From Desulfospira joergensenii DSM 10085 (lineage in GTDB: Bacteria; Desulfobacterota; Desulfobacteria; Desulfobacterales; Desulfobacteraceae): a DNA stretch of 64,000 nt. The notes under the pieces are model-generated. The model ran no database searches. It was not told the DNA's origin and saw only the letters and a program-made list of their open reading frames with translations. A program made the position numbers and the translations under genes. The stretch covers positions 930,001 to 994,000 of the forward strand of contig NZ_ATUG01000002.1 of NCBI RefSeq assembly GCF_000420085.1, given 5' to 3'. Below, one piece after another: positions 44,505 through 54,140 of this stretch. Position 1 is the stretch's first letter. Every line of letters begins with the position of its first letter.

Positions 44505-44624
44505 GAAAAAATCCTGGCATATTATGAAAAAAATGTTATAAATGCTGGCGTTTATATTTCCTCAGCCTGGAAAGAAATATTTATAATTCAAAGGGTTCCA
44601 TGGGGAATAAAAAATATTCGTTCA

Positions 44625-44640
44625 AGGTACAAAAGTTGCA
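44625..44640 (+). promoter_or_regulatory. Sigma54-type promoter for the PEP-CTERM gene
   Basis: AGGTAC, five bases, then TTGCA: GG at 44626-44627 and GC at 44638-44639 with exactly ten bases between, the hallmark -24/-12 spacing. The -12 half is a perfect match and the -24 half is 4 of 6. PEP-CTERM protein genes are known to be expressed from sigma54 promoters under PrsR-type activators. Confidence 0.55.
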
Positions 44641-44829
44641 GACATTCCCGTAGGATTTTATAAGAGTAAGAATTTTCTTGTCAGTAAAAGAAACGTATAG
44701 GAAAATTCAAACCAAAACTAACATAAAGGTCCAAAGAAAATGGAAGGGACCGATCACAAATTTTAAGAGAAGGCCATTGGGGTCCGAAACAGAAACCGGA
44801 CGACCGGCTGTCATGGAAAGGAAAATTGT

Positions 44830-45462
44830 ATGAAAAAGGTTTTTAGTTTGTTGGCTGGATGTTTTTTAACCCTATATATTGCTGGGAGTGCAGGTGCATC
44901 AACCTATGAGTTTGAAGACATGATTGATTATTGGAACTTAACCGGAACATCTTATGGGGAGTCTCAGTCTTCCTCCCATTATTGGGATTCCGTATATATG
45001 AGTGAAAACTACTCGCTCTCTTATACCCATGATATAAACGATTCCGTTGATTTGGCGGCAGGGGATCTGGTTACTGAAGCATGGCTGGAACTGGATTTCA
45101 CCAACGATGATGGTGATGATGCCGGTAGTTTATTGTGGGGCCTGATTAAATGGGACTTTAGAGAATATGTTGAATATGTCTTTGATGACGGTGCCTGGAC
45201 AGAGATCGGGGAAGTCGATAACGGGCAGTATGATCTGGTTGTCGGAGTTGACTGGTTGAATGATGATGGGCTCCTTGAGGTGACCTTGTCTGTCTCAAAT
45301 CTCCTTGGAACCGCAGATGCTTCTCTGGATCACTCAAGGCTTTATGGCACGGCTCAAACTCTTGAACCCAGCGCCCATGCTCCGGAACCCACCACAATGC
45401 TTCTGTTCGGCCTCGGTCTCCTGGGGCTTGCAGGAATCGGCAGGAGAAAAAAGTTGAATTAG
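44830..45462 (+). CDS. PEP-CTERM sorting domain protein
   Basis: A 210-residue exported protein. Signal peptide about residues 1-23 (MKKVFSLLAGCF, ending GASTYEF). The body is rich in Asp, Tyr and Ser with predicted beta strands. The C-terminus has the complete sorting signal: PEPTTMLLFGLGLLGLAG followed by GRRKK. Exosortase would cleave it there for surface or extracellular-matrix display. No exosortase is in this window. Codon and base composition are more AT-rich than the neighbours. Confidence 0.93.
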   Translation: MKKVFSLLAGCFLTLYIAGSAGASTYEFEDMIDYWNLTGTSYGESQSSSHYWDSVYMSENYSLSYTHDINDSVDLAAGDLVTEAWLELDFTNDDGDDAGSLLWGLIKWDFREYVEYVFDDGAWTEIGEVDNGQYDLVVGVDWLNDDGLLEVTLSVSNLLGTADASLDHSRLYGTAQTLEPSAHAPEPTTMLLFGLGLLGLAGIGRRKKLN

Positions 45463-45496
45463 TTTGATCCAGATCCAAAATTTTAAGCAGAAAAGG

Positions 45497-45529
45497 GCCG
45501 GCCTTGAAAATACAGGGCCGGCTTTTTTT
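45497..45529 (+). terminator. Intrinsic terminator of the PEP-CTERM gene
   Basis: GCCGGCC (45497-45503) pairs with GGCCGGC (45516-45522), seven GC pairs, followed directly by seven T. It lies 34 bases after the stop codon. Confidence 0.85.
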
Positions 45530-45639
45530 GTTCTCCTTCCCGGTCATTACAAGCTCGATCGTTGACCGGAAATGAGGAAAACCTCTTCGTTGTCCGGCCA
45601 CCTTTCAGGGTTGAGCAGGGTCAGTAACGGACCAGGCTT

Positions 45640-47106
45640 TTATATTTTCTCCCCCAGTATTTTAAGGGGAACTTCTTTTTCGGTACGGTTCCGGCCATTC
45701 TGCTTGGCAACATAAAGAAGATTGTCCACCCGGGAGAGCATGGCGTCCTTGTCCTCGCTGGGCCGATACCGGCAGACGCCCAGGCTGATGGCGGCAGGGA
45801 TCTTCTTTCCCTTATAAAGGGTGGGTGATTTCCCGACCTCTTTTCTTATTCCCTCGGCCAGGGAGAAGGCATTCTCAAGGCTGCACTCTTTTAACAGGAT
45901 TAAGAACTCTTCCCCGCCCCAGCGGCAGAGAACATCGGATTCCCTGAGCCTGGACCGGGCAATCTCCACGATATTCTGAATGACGGCGTCTCCTGCCAGG
46001 TGGCCGAATTCATCGTTGATCTCTTTGAAAAAATCAATATCAAACAGGATCACGGACAAGACATACTCTTTTCTATGGATGTCTTTTATGATTTCATCCA
46101 TGACCAGATCAAAGGCCTGGCGGTTGAGAATCCCGGTCAGTTTATCGATGGTGGCCATCTCTTCCAGCCGTTTCTGATAGGATGAAAAGGTCAGGTTGAT
46201 TAACAAAAGAACAACCAGGGTGATTACGGCGCAGATGCCCAGGTTGGTCATGAGTGTCTTGAAGATCTTCTTCACGGCCAGTTCTTCGGTCTGCTCCACC
46301 ACCAGAATCCAGTCAAATTCGGGGATGAACCGGCTGGTCAGATGAATCATCTGGCCATTCCGTTTATAAGTGTAATACCCTTCCCGGTTCGACAGGATCT
46401 TGTCTGCAATGGATGAGATCCCCGGGATCTCTTTCAAGTGTTTACAGTTATATGAAGGTTTTGATCCGGTCAGGGTGATGTTTCCCTTCTGGTCAATAAA
46501 AAAAATATCTCTATTGTAATTGTTCTGGTATCGTTCAATGAGATTTTTTACCGCACCGACCCTCAGGCCCACGCCGGTGGCTCCGATGAAATTGTCCAGA
46601 TAGTCGCGGACTTTAAAGTTGATAAAGATGGTCATGGAATCTTTATTGGCCATGTCCGGATCGATGTTGATCTCATTTTCAGAGGTCATGGACCGAACCC
46701 TGAAATACCAGCGGTCCCTTTCTTCGGATTCTTTGACGGTCTTGAGGATCCCGTCGGCATGGTAATAGATTCTCGACAGGTCGGACACGAAAAAGGCGGT
46801 AAAGGTATTGTATTTATCCTTGATCGCCCTGAGGTACCGGGTGATGCTTTCCGGATCCGCTTCTCCGCCGATGACCCAGTCCCTTAAAAAGGTATCATTG
46901 GCCATGGTGGATGAGATAAAGATCGGTCTGAGCAGGTCCCTTTGTATCTCGGAATAGATATTGTCACTGGTCAGGGGGAGTTCATGGTAGGCGATCTGGG
47001 ATCTCAGGGATGCCCTGGAAACAAAAAAACTGGCCAGACTGGTGGTGAGAAACCCGGTGATCAGAACCAGGCTTAAGATAAAGATCAGACGATTTTTTTT
47101 TATCAT
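45640..47106 (-). CDS. Membrane diguanylate cyclase with periplasmic cache-type sensor
   Basis: A 488-residue protein. TM1 about 5-27, an extracytoplasmic double-cache-like sensor to about 270 (FFIDQKGNITLTGSKP, YTYKRNGQMIHLTSRF), TM2 near 280-300, then a GGDEF domain with DKLTGILNRQAF, LFDIDFFKEIND and the active-site CRWGGEEFLILL. It should make cyclic di-GMP. The ATG at 47106 has AGGAAG six bases upstream; the longer frame upstream is not needed. No clear inhibitory RxxD site was sought beyond this reading. Confidence 0.93.
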   Translation of the reverse strand: MIKKNRLIFILSLVLITGFLTTSLASFFVSRASLRSQIAYHELPLTSDNIYSEIQRDLLRPIFISSTMANDTFLRDWVIGGEADPESITRYLRAIKDKYNTFTAFFVSDLSRIYYHADGILKTVKESEERDRWYFRVRSMTSENEINIDPDMANKDSMTIFINFKVRDYLDNFIGATGVGLRVGAVKNLIERYQNNYNRDIFFIDQKGNITLTGSKPSYNCKHLKEIPGISSIADKILSNREGYYTYKRNGQMIHLTSRFIPEFDWILVVEQTEELAVKKIFKTLMTNLGICAVITLVVLLLINLTFSSYQKRLEEMATIDKLTGILNRQAFDLVMDEIIKDIHRKEYVLSVILFDIDFFKEINDEFGHLAGDAVIQNIVEIARSRLRESDVLCRWGGEEFLILLKECSLENAFSLAEGIRKEVGKSPTLYKGKKIPAAISLGVCRYRPSEDKDAMLSRVDNLLYVAKQNGRNRTEKEVPLKILGEKI

Positions 47107-47122
47107 GTAAACTTCCTGGATT

Positions 47123-47947
47123 TTACTCCCTGGGGCCGGCGGAACCGGGGAAAAAGACCTGGGGTTCCTTTCTTGCGGTATAATTGTCAAACAGCCAGCG
47201 CGTAATATCTTTAAACGGTCCTTCTTTCATGATTCTGGCCCCCCGGGGGCAGGCCTTGATACAGGCGCAGCAGTGAATACATATAGGGTCCAGGGTGGCA
47301 TACCCCTTTGTTTTATCAATGGCGTTGACCGGGCAGACTGCAACACAGGTGGAACACTCGTCACACTCATCGCTGACTTCAATGAACTCCACAGGGCCCA
47401 TTTTTTTTCTTTCTCTATAGGGAAAGTTGCCGGGAACATCGAAAGAAGCCAGGTCATCGGCCTTTTCTGCGGTTTCCATCAGGGTCGAGATTTTCTGTCC
47501 AAAGGCATATGCCCTTTCCAGATCCCGGTTGTCCGGCCGGTCCGTGGCGATCTTGAAATCCTCCGTGGAAAAGGAATGCTCGCCGATAAAGGCTCCGGCT
47601 GCCACAGATGAAAATCCTGCCCGGTCAAGGATATCCTTTAACTCCAGGAGGGCATCCTCAAATTCCCGGTTGCCGTATAAGACCAGGGGAATAGCAGGGG
47701 TCCCTGAAGATTTCAGGTTTTTAAAATAATCGGCCGCCACCTTTGGCAGGCGGCCGGCGTAAACCGGAGCCCCGATAAGCAGAACCTGGTCCGTTAAATC
47801 GGGTACGGGCCGGTTTCTGATATCCGGCCGGGTGATGTCAATGACTTCTGCAACAGGTTTTCCCATGCCCTGGGCTATCTTTTCCAGGACAGTTCTTGTG
47901 GTGGCAGTGGGGCTGAAGAACAAGAGCGTGGTACTTTTATGATTCAT
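47123..47947 (-). CDS. EFR1-type flavodoxin-ferredoxin fusion
   Basis: A 274-residue electron-transfer protein. The N-terminal flavodoxin-like half has the FMN phosphate loop LFFSPTATTRTV and LLIGAPVYAGRLPK; the C-terminal half has two 4Fe-4S motifs, CDECSTCVAVCP and CIHCCACIKACP. The EFR1 (flavodoxin plus ferredoxin) family is common in anaerobes; partners are unknown. AAGGAG lies eight bases before the ATG. Confidence 0.92.
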   Translation of the reverse strand: MNHKSTTLLFFSPTATTRTVLEKIAQGMGKPVAEVIDITRPDIRNRPVPDLTDQVLLIGAPVYAGRLPKVAADYFKNLKSSGTPAIPLVLYGNREFEDALLELKDILDRAGFSSVAAGAFIGEHSFSTEDFKIATDRPDNRDLERAYAFGQKISTLMETAEKADDLASFDVPGNFPYRERKKMGPVEFIEVSDECDECSTCVAVCPVNAIDKTKGYATLDPICIHCCACIKACPRGARIMKEGPFKDITRWLFDNYTARKEPQVFFPGSAGPRE

Positions 47948-48219
47948 TTTATTTGCTCCTTGAAATAGTCATTGTGAGTAAAAAAGAATACTTTTGAATC
48001 CATTGCCCCTGGATTTAAATCGTTGTCCCTTTCTTCCAGGCCGAAACACTGACGATATGGATTCTTATTCTCTTTTCTTACATGGCATAGATGGACGGCG
48101 AAAACCAGTAAAAAAAGAATGGGGATCCATATTTCAGGGGAGGATAAAAGGGTTCTTTCCGGAAGGGAGAGGGAAACTTCCTCTCCCCCCTTTTTCATCC
48201 CGGCCGGCTTGACAGAGAA

Positions 48220-49872
48220 TCAGCGCCGGTCCGGCCAGATTTCTTCGGACATCTCCGTTAATTTGTACTTCTGGATTTTGCCCGAGGCGGTCATGGGGTA
48301 ATCGGTTACAAACAGGACATACCTCGGTATTTTATACCGGCTGATCTTTCCCCGGCAGAAATCCTTGACATCGCTGGGCTCGATACGGGCCCCCTCCTTG
48401 AGCACGACAAAGGCCCCGACCTCTTCCCCGTATTTGGGGCTGGGCACCGCTGCCACCTGGACATCCTTTATCTCGTCCATGCGGTAGAGAAATTCTTCAA
48501 TCTCCCTGGGATAGATGTTTTCCCCGCCCCGGATGATCATATCCTTGTACCGCCCGGTAATGGACAAATAGCCTGCCTCATCCATGACGCCTAAGTCCCC
48601 GGAGTGGAGCCAGCCTTCCGGGTCAATGGCCTCTTTTGTGGCCTCGGGATTGTTGTAATACCCCTTCATGATGCTGTATCCCCGGCAGCAGACCTCTCCC
48701 TGGGTTCCCCTGGGCAGTTCCTGTCCGGTTTCCGGGTCCACCACTTTAACCTCAATATGGGGCAGGGCCCGGCCCACGGTTTCCACACGAAGCCGGATAT
48801 CATCCCCGATTCTCGTATAGGTCATGACCGGTGAGGCTTCGGTGAGGCCGTAGCAGATGGTGACGTCGGTCATGTGCATCCTGTCGATGACCTGTTCCAT
48901 GACATGAACCGGACAGTTGGACCCGGCCATGATTCCGGTGCGCAAAGAGGAAAAATCGAATTTATCGAACAGGGGATGGTCCAGAATGGCGATGAACATG
49001 GTGGGGACCCCGTACAGGGCCGTACATTTCTCCTGCTCCACCGCCGCCATGGTCTGGAGGGGTTCGAACCCTTCCTGGATGACCATGCAGGCGCCGTGGT
49101 TCACCGCAGCCAGCACTCCCAGGACACAGCCGAAACAATGGAACAGGGGCACGGGCAGGCAGACCCGGTCCTTTGCCGTGAACTTCTGGTTCTCTCCGAT
49201 CCAGAATCCGTTGTTCCCGATATTGTAGTGGGTGAGCATGACACCCTTGGGAAATCCCGTGGTGCCCGAGGTATACTGCATATTGACCACATCGTGGGGG
49301 GAGAGGATGGCCTGGCGGGCATTGTACTCCTCATCCGTGATCATCACGGCAAGGGAACGGATCTCCGGAATGGTATACATTCCCCGGTGTTTTTCCTGAC
49401 CCAGGAAGGCCACCCGCTTGAGATGGGGAAATTTTTCACTGGAAAGGCTTCCCCGCTGGCAGGATCGCAGCTCCGGCACCAGCTCGTAGACCGTATTCAC
49501 ATAGTCCGTGTCCTGGAATCCGTCGATGATGAACAGGTTTTCGGTTTCAGACTGTTGGAGCAGGTACTCCAGTTCTGCGGTTTTATAATTGGTGTTCACC
49601 GTGAGCAGGACTGCCCCGATCTTGGCCGTGGCAAACTGGAGGGTGACCCAGTAGGGGATATTGGTGGCCCATACGGCCACTTTTTCACCCTTTTGAACCC
49701 CCAGGGCCATGAGGCCCTTGGCCACTTCGTCCACCATGTTTGAAAATTCTTGAAAGGTGAGCCTGAAATTCCGGTCCACATAGACAATGGCCTCGTTGTC
49801 CGGGAAATTTTTAACGGTCCGGTCCAGCAAATCCCCCAGGGTCAGTTCCTGTAATCCCATGTCAGCGTTCAT
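48220..49872 (-). CDS. AMP-forming fatty acyl-CoA ligase
   Basis: A 550-residue ANL-superfamily enzyme activating a carboxylic acid, probably a fatty or aromatic acid, to its CoA thioester. Core motifs: YTSGTTGFPKGVMLTH (P-loop), YGLTEASPV, the hinge region GDLGVMDEAGYLSITGR and the catalytic Lys near TASGKIQKYKL. It follows the XRE-cupin regulator after 12 bases on the same strand, likely one operon. Confidence 0.94.
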   Translation of the reverse strand: MNADMGLQELTLGDLLDRTVKNFPDNEAIVYVDRNFRLTFQEFSNMVDEVAKGLMALGVQKGEKVAVWATNIPYWVTLQFATAKIGAVLLTVNTNYKTAELEYLLQQSETENLFIIDGFQDTDYVNTVYELVPELRSCQRGSLSSEKFPHLKRVAFLGQEKHRGMYTIPEIRSLAVMITDEEYNARQAILSPHDVVNMQYTSGTTGFPKGVMLTHYNIGNNGFWIGENQKFTAKDRVCLPVPLFHCFGCVLGVLAAVNHGACMVIQEGFEPLQTMAAVEQEKCTALYGVPTMFIAILDHPLFDKFDFSSLRTGIMAGSNCPVHVMEQVIDRMHMTDVTICYGLTEASPVMTYTRIGDDIRLRVETVGRALPHIEVKVVDPETGQELPRGTQGEVCCRGYSIMKGYYNNPEATKEAIDPEGWLHSGDLGVMDEAGYLSITGRYKDMIIRGGENIYPREIEEFLYRMDEIKDVQVAAVPSPKYGEEVGAFVVLKEGARIEPSDVKDFCRGKISRYKIPRYVLFVTDYPMTASGKIQKYKLTEMSEEIWPDRR

Positions 49873-49884
49873 GAATACCTCCCT

Positions 49885-50454
49885 TTAATCCGGTATGTAG
49901 ATCACGGCGTGGATTTCAGCCTTTTCTTCCCCGGCACAGGATACATAATGGGGGACAATGGAATTATAATATACCGAATCTCCGGCGTGGAGCACATGGG
50001 TTTCCTTTCCGTAGATGACTTCGATTTTGCCTGAGACCACTGCGATGAACTCTTCTCCCTCATGGGAAGAAAGGTGCTTTTCCCTGGCGGATTCGGGCAG
50101 GATCTCAACGAAAAAAGGCTCCATGTGGCGGTCGGTTTTCCCCTTGCCCAGGGCGTAGAAGTTCAGGGCGGCAGGTTTGTTTTTCCCGGCCAGGACGCTG
50201 AATTCAGCCTGCCGGTCGCTGCGCCGGACAATGTATGGATCCCTTGTGTCCTGGTCGTCCAGAAAGGTTCCCAGTCTTACCCCCAAGGCCCGGGCGATTT
50301 TCATCAGGGGGCCCAGGGGAGGGAAGGTTTCCTCCTTGATCATGGTGTCGAGAAACTCTTTATCAAGCCCGGTTTCCCCGGCCAGATCCGACAGGTCCAT
50401 TTCCCGTTTTTCCATGTAATATTTGATTCTCTGGCTGATTTTGCCGGTTTCCAT
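49885..50454 (-). CDS. XRE-family regulator with C-terminal cupin domain
   Basis: A 189-residue regulator with an N-terminal helix-turn-helix (SDLAGETGLDKEFLDTMIKE) and a C-terminal cupin barrel (EGEEFIAVVSGKIEV, HAGDSVYYNSIVPHYV) that may bind a small ligand. ATG 50454 has GGAGGAG just upstream. It forms an operon with the acyl-CoA ligase, a common arrangement, and probably controls it. Confidence 0.92.
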   Translation of the reverse strand: METGKISQRIKYYMEKREMDLSDLAGETGLDKEFLDTMIKEETFPPLGPLMKIARALGVRLGTFLDDQDTRDPYIVRRSDRQAEFSVLAGKNKPAALNFYALGKGKTDRHMEPFFVEILPESAREKHLSSHEGEEFIAVVSGKIEVIYGKETHVLHAGDSVYYNSIVPHYVSCAGEEKAEIHAVIYIPD

Positions 50455-50711
50455 AACTCCTCCAAACAAGGTCAAAATTTTTCTCTATAGTATAGGAAGA
50501 GAGCTTTGTCAAAATTTCTTTGCAGACAGGGGCTGGTGCTCCCGTTTCCGGCCGTTATTTTAGAAACAAGATCATGTTCATTCGTTGACACGCTGCCTCA
50601 ACAGGTTTATCCTCATTTCTGTTCCATTGTCTGTAAAAGGCTCTGGGTCCATCGGACCGACAGGTCCGGTTCCGGGTTGAGGTTTAAAATAAATATCCCA
50701 CAGGGGGCAAT

Positions 50712-51362
50712 GTGTTTAATTTTTTTTTCAAAAAAGAAAATCAGGTGAATGAGCTGATCTACTCTTACCTGGATAATTTTCAATTGATTTATGAGAATTT
50801 CAGGAAAGCTGTGTTTTCCTGCATCCGGGAGCCGTCCTGTGAAGAGTTCAGTTTTCTGCAGGAACAGACCCATAAGTACGAATCCAAGGCAGATGACATT
50901 AAAAATGAGATCAACAATCTCATGTACGGCAAGGTTCTGATTCCGGATTCCAGGGAGGATATCATGGGGCTGATCCTTGCCGTGGACAAGATCCCGGGCA
51001 ACCTTGAAATCGTTCTTTCCATGATCAAATACCAGAAATTGAGCATCCCCGAACCATTTGCCGCCGATTTCAGCGAATTGATCACGGCCAGCCTTGAGGC
51101 CTGCACCATCCTTCCCCGGCAGGTGATCCGCCTGATACAGAAGAAAACCGGCATCCGGGATCTGATGAATCAGGTTGACGAAAGGGAAAGCTATTGCGAC
51201 CATATCGAAACAAAACTGATCCAGAACGTTTTTAATTCAGAAATCGATCCTTTTATCAAACTCCAGCTCAAGGAACTCATCCTCAAGGTGGGGGATATAT
51301 CGGACCAGGCAGACAAAGTGTCCAAGCTCATTAATATCCTGAGCCTGAAGCGGAGGGTCTGA
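50712..51362 (+). CDS. DUF47/PhoU-like protein paired with phosphate transporter
   Basis: A 216-residue all-helical DUF47 protein (the TIGR00153 type), with E-rich helices (SKADDIKNEINNLM, DKIPGNLEIVLSM, GDISDQADKVSKLI) that bind metal in relatives. It starts with GTG after an AGGGGG site. Its stop codon overlaps the start of the Pit transporter (TGATG). DUF47 proteins regulate Pit-type phosphate uptake. Confidence 0.93.
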   Translation: MFNFFFKKENQVNELIYSYLDNFQLIYENFRKAVFSCIREPSCEEFSFLQEQTHKYESKADDIKNEINNLMYGKVLIPDSREDIMGLILAVDKIPGNLEIVLSMIKYQKLSIPEPFAADFSELITASLEACTILPRQVIRLIQKKTGIRDLMNQVDERESYCDHIETKLIQNVFNSEIDPFIKLQLKELILKVGDISDQADKVSKLINILSLKRRV

Positions 51363-52303
51363 TGTTATCCCTTTTGGGCGGGATTTTCATGGGGTGGGCC
51401 CTGGGGGCCAATGATGCCTCCAATGTTTTTGGAACAGCTGTGGGCGCAAGGATGGTAAAGTTCTGGACAGCCACCTTTCTGGCCTCCGTATTTGTCGTGC
51501 TCGGGGCTGTGATTTCCGGCCGGGCCGGGATTGAAACCCTCCAGGGACTGACCTCCTTTGAATTGTCCCAGGCCGTTATCGCATCCGTTGCCGCGGCCTT
51601 GAGCGTCAGCATCATGACCCTGGCCGGCTGGCCCGTATCCACATCCCAGGCGGTCATCGGAGCCATTATCGGGATCGGCATCATGAACCATCAGATCAAC
51701 CTGGCCGGGCTCGGGAAAGTTTTGGCCTGCTGGTTTACCACCCCCCTGGGCGGGGCCTTGATCAGCTTTACCGTCTACAAGGTTCTGGCCTTTTTCTACA
51801 ACAGGCTTGAGATCAGCCTTTTCACATCCGACCGGCTCCTGAAGATCGGTTTTGTGATCTTTGGTTCCTACGGGGCCTATGCCCTGGGAGCCAACAACGT
51901 GGCCAATGTCACCGCCGTGTTTGTGGGGGCCGGAAAGCTCACCGTTTTTCAGGCCGCTTTAATCGGAGGGGTGAGCATTGCCCTGGGAATCCTGACCTTT
52001 TCCAGGCATGTCATGGAAACCGTCGGTCAAAAGCTGGTGGAACTCGACCCGTTTTCAGCGCTCATGGTTTCCATTTCCCTGGCCATCACCATCCATATCT
52101 ATACGATTATCGGAGTGCCCGTGTCCAGTTCCCAGGCCATTATCGGAGGCCTTCTGGGGATCGGGATCATCAAAGGCACCTCCACGGTCAGTCTGAAAAC
52201 CCTGAAAGGGATTTTTCTGGCCTGGTTCCTCACCCCGGTACTGGCCTGCGCTCTGGCCCTTTTTATGGTTTTCGTCTCCTTTTTGGAGTATGTCGGTCCC
52301 TAA
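51362..52303 (+). CDS. pit: Pit-family inorganic phosphate transporter
   Basis: A 313-residue low-affinity phosphate:cation symporter with about ten membrane helices and the two inverted family signatures GWALGANDASNVFGTAVG near the N-terminus and SYGAYALGANNVANVTAVF in the middle. Coupled by overlap to the DUF47 gene. It is at the short end of the family length range. Confidence 0.93.
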   Translation: MLSLLGGIFMGWALGANDASNVFGTAVGARMVKFWTATFLASVFVVLGAVISGRAGIETLQGLTSFELSQAVIASVAAALSVSIMTLAGWPVSTSQAVIGAIIGIGIMNHQINLAGLGKVLACWFTTPLGGALISFTVYKVLAFFYNRLEISLFTSDRLLKIGFVIFGSYGAYALGANNVANVTAVFVGAGKLTVFQAALIGGVSIALGILTFSRHVMETVGQKLVELDPFSALMVSISLAITIHIYTIIGVPVSSSQAIIGGLLGIGIIKGTSTVSLKTLKGIFLAWFLTPVLACALALFMVFVSFLEYVGP

Positions 52304-52434
52304 AGATCCGGCAGGGATCAGATCCCCTTGAAAATTTTTGATAATTGAACTATGACTCCGGTAAGGATCACGGGAAAGGGGAGCGTTATCCGGGGAAAAC
52401 CACAGGGAATTTACTCCCCCTTTGGGAGAGAAAA

Positions 52435-52698
52435 ATGAAAACCATTGAAGTGAGCATAAAGGCGGAACTGAGCATCCCGGAAGAGTGGGAGATTGTGGAG
52501 CATTGCCCTGATCCGGCCTATCCGGATGAGCGGGTAACGGTATTGAAAATCAGGGATAATTTTTATGATTTTTTCCCGGAATGCCTGATGAAGATTAAAA
52601 CCGATGAAAAGGTTTTCTGGTCTGCCGACGAAGGACAGACAGAGGATATCATTGACTGCATGGACCGGTTCACGGTTCAAATTTCAGAAAAAAAATAA
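52435..52698 (+). CDS. Small protein of unknown function
   Basis: An 87-residue acidic protein, unrecognised. GGAGA stands before the ATG. It contains two cysteines around a YPDERVTVLKIRDNFYDFFP core, and looks like a single alpha/beta domain with no signal peptide. It lies between Pit and an MFS gene, and nothing in the context identifies its job. Confidence 0.65.
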   Translation: MKTIEVSIKAELSIPEEWEIVEHCPDPAYPDERVTVLKIRDNFYDFFPECLMKIKTDEKVFWSADEGQTEDIIDCMDRFTVQISEKK

Positions 52699-52874
52699 TT
52701 CCATTCCCACGGATTGACACCTGGATTCGGCCGGTTTATTATCCTGAACTGTTTTGCCGGAGGCAGGGGCCTGCCGCCGACCCGAAAACCGGTCCGGTGC
52801 AATTTGAAAACATCCGTCAATTGGATCAGACCAGCCCTGGGTTTAAAAGGAAAATATTCACAAGGAAGAGTCTG

Positions 52875-54140
52875 ATGTTTCCCATTCTCAAGCTGTTTAT
52901 CGCATTGTACTCCTCGGTCTTTTTCTTGATGACCGGTTTAAGTCTTCTCAATACCTTTCTGAGTTTACGGCTGTCCATGGAGGGGATCTCCACCCAGACG
53001 ACCGGCGTGATTTTAACCGCCTATTTTATGGGCCTGGTCTGCGGGACCTTTTTCTGTAAGCGCGTGATCCGGCGGGTGGGCCATATCCGTTCCTTTGTCG
53101 CTTTCTGCGCATTGACCACGGTGATGGTCATGGTTCACGGGCTTTATCTTTCCCCTTTTTTGTGGACCGGACTTCGGTTCGTCTCAGGAATTTCCAATAT
53201 GGGGTTGTTCATGGTGATCGAGTCCTGGCTCAATGAGTGTTCCGGCACCGATATCCGGGGGAGGGTATTTTCCATCTATATGATCATGAATTATCTGGGG
53301 GGTAGCATCGGTCAGACACTTTTGAATGCAGGGGACGTGGAGACCCAGACCCTCTACCTGGTCGTGGGAATCCTCATGGTGCTGAGCATCATTCCCATTG
53401 CCCTTACCCATTCCATCCATCCCGAGCTGCCCAAAGCGGAACGGATTGATCTCAAAACCATTATAAAAAAAGCGCCCCTGGGGATCATGGGATGCTTTGC
53501 AACCGGCCTGATGACATCGGCCTTTTATACCATGGGCCCGGTATTTGCCCATCAGATCGGGCTGAACGTTTCCCGGCTTTCCTGGTTCATGACCCTCACC
53601 GTCCTGGGGGGGCTGGTTTTCCAGTGGCCCGTGGGAAATTTTTCCGACCGGTTTGACCGCTCCCTGGTATTGCCCGCCCTGGCATTGATCGTTTCCGGGA
53701 TCTGCATCGTTATCCTGGCGGTTCCCGGAAATTCTTTTCCCCTTTTACTGGGACTTACCACCTTGTTCGGAGGATTCATCTTCACGGTTTATCCGGTGGC
53801 CGTGGCCAGGGCCCATGATATGTTTGAGCCCCAGGACGTGGTCAAGGTCAGTTCGGCTCTTCTTCTGGCATTCGGCCTGGGGGCCGTGCTCGGCCCTGTT
53901 CTTGCCTCTACATTTATGAACCTGAACGGGTCACCCTACGGGTTTTATTATTACTATCTCTGCGTTTCAGGTCTTTTCGGAGCCGGAGCCCTGGTGATCC
54001 GGCAGCGGGAAATGGTGGAGATCGTCCCTGCAGAAGACCAGGTGGATTTTGTGATCATGCAGGAAACCTCAACGGTTGCCATGCATATGGATCCCCGCCT
54101 GGAAACCGAGGAGGAAAATCATGAAGAAAAAGGGGATTGA
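52875..54140 (+). CDS. MFS transporter, YcaD-like
   Basis: A 421-residue inner-membrane protein with about twelve helices resembling the YcaD branch of the major facilitator superfamily (LLNTFLSLRLSMEGIST, the A-motif-like GLVCGTFFCKRVIRRVGHIR, then VIESWLNECSGTDIRGR). The substrate is unknown. ATG 52875 has an AAGGAAGAG site. Its last bases overlap the start of a decayed small gene at 54121. Confidence 0.9.
   Translation: MFPILKLFIALYSSVFFLMTGLSLLNTFLSLRLSMEGISTQTTGVILTAYFMGLVCGTFFCKRVIRRVGHIRSFVAFCALTTVMVMVHGLYLSPFLWTGLRFVSGISNMGLFMVIESWLNECSGTDIRGRVFSIYMIMNYLGGSIGQTLLNAGDVETQTLYLVVGILMVLSIIPIALTHSIHPELPKAERIDLKTIIKKAPLGIMGCFATGLMTSAFYTMGPVFAHQIGLNVSRLSWFMTLTVLGGLVFQWPVGNFSDRFDRSLVLPALALIVSGICIVILAVPGNSFPLLLGLTTLFGGFIFTVYPVAVARAHDMFEPQDVVKVSSALLLAFGLGAVLGPVLASTFMNLNGSPYGFYYYYLCVSGLFGAGALVIRQREMVEIVPAEDQVDFVIMQETSTVAMHMDPRLETEEENHEEKGD

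Larger units (their letters stand above)
44147..44829. other. Long AT-rich intergenic region before the PEP-CTERM gene
   Basis: No frame here is convincing. The right half is markedly AT-rich and holds a sigma54-like promoter and an upstream inverted repeat, described separately. The mapped -12 element lies about 190 bases before the PEP-CTERM ATG, implying a long untranslated leader. Confidence 0.6.

Noticed and set aside
48163..48190. Hairpin GGGAGAGG with CCTCTCCC between the acyl-CoA ligase and EFR1 genes
   Set aside because: The T-run lies on the plus-strand side, but no plus-strand gene precedes it; no clear role as terminator for the minus-strand genes.
47944..48198. 84-codon minus-strand frame ending at the EFR1 start (ATGA overlap) with one hydrophobic segment
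   Set aside because: No ribosome-binding site and no recognisable family; low-complexity hydrophobic stretch. Could be a small membrane protein but is not supported.
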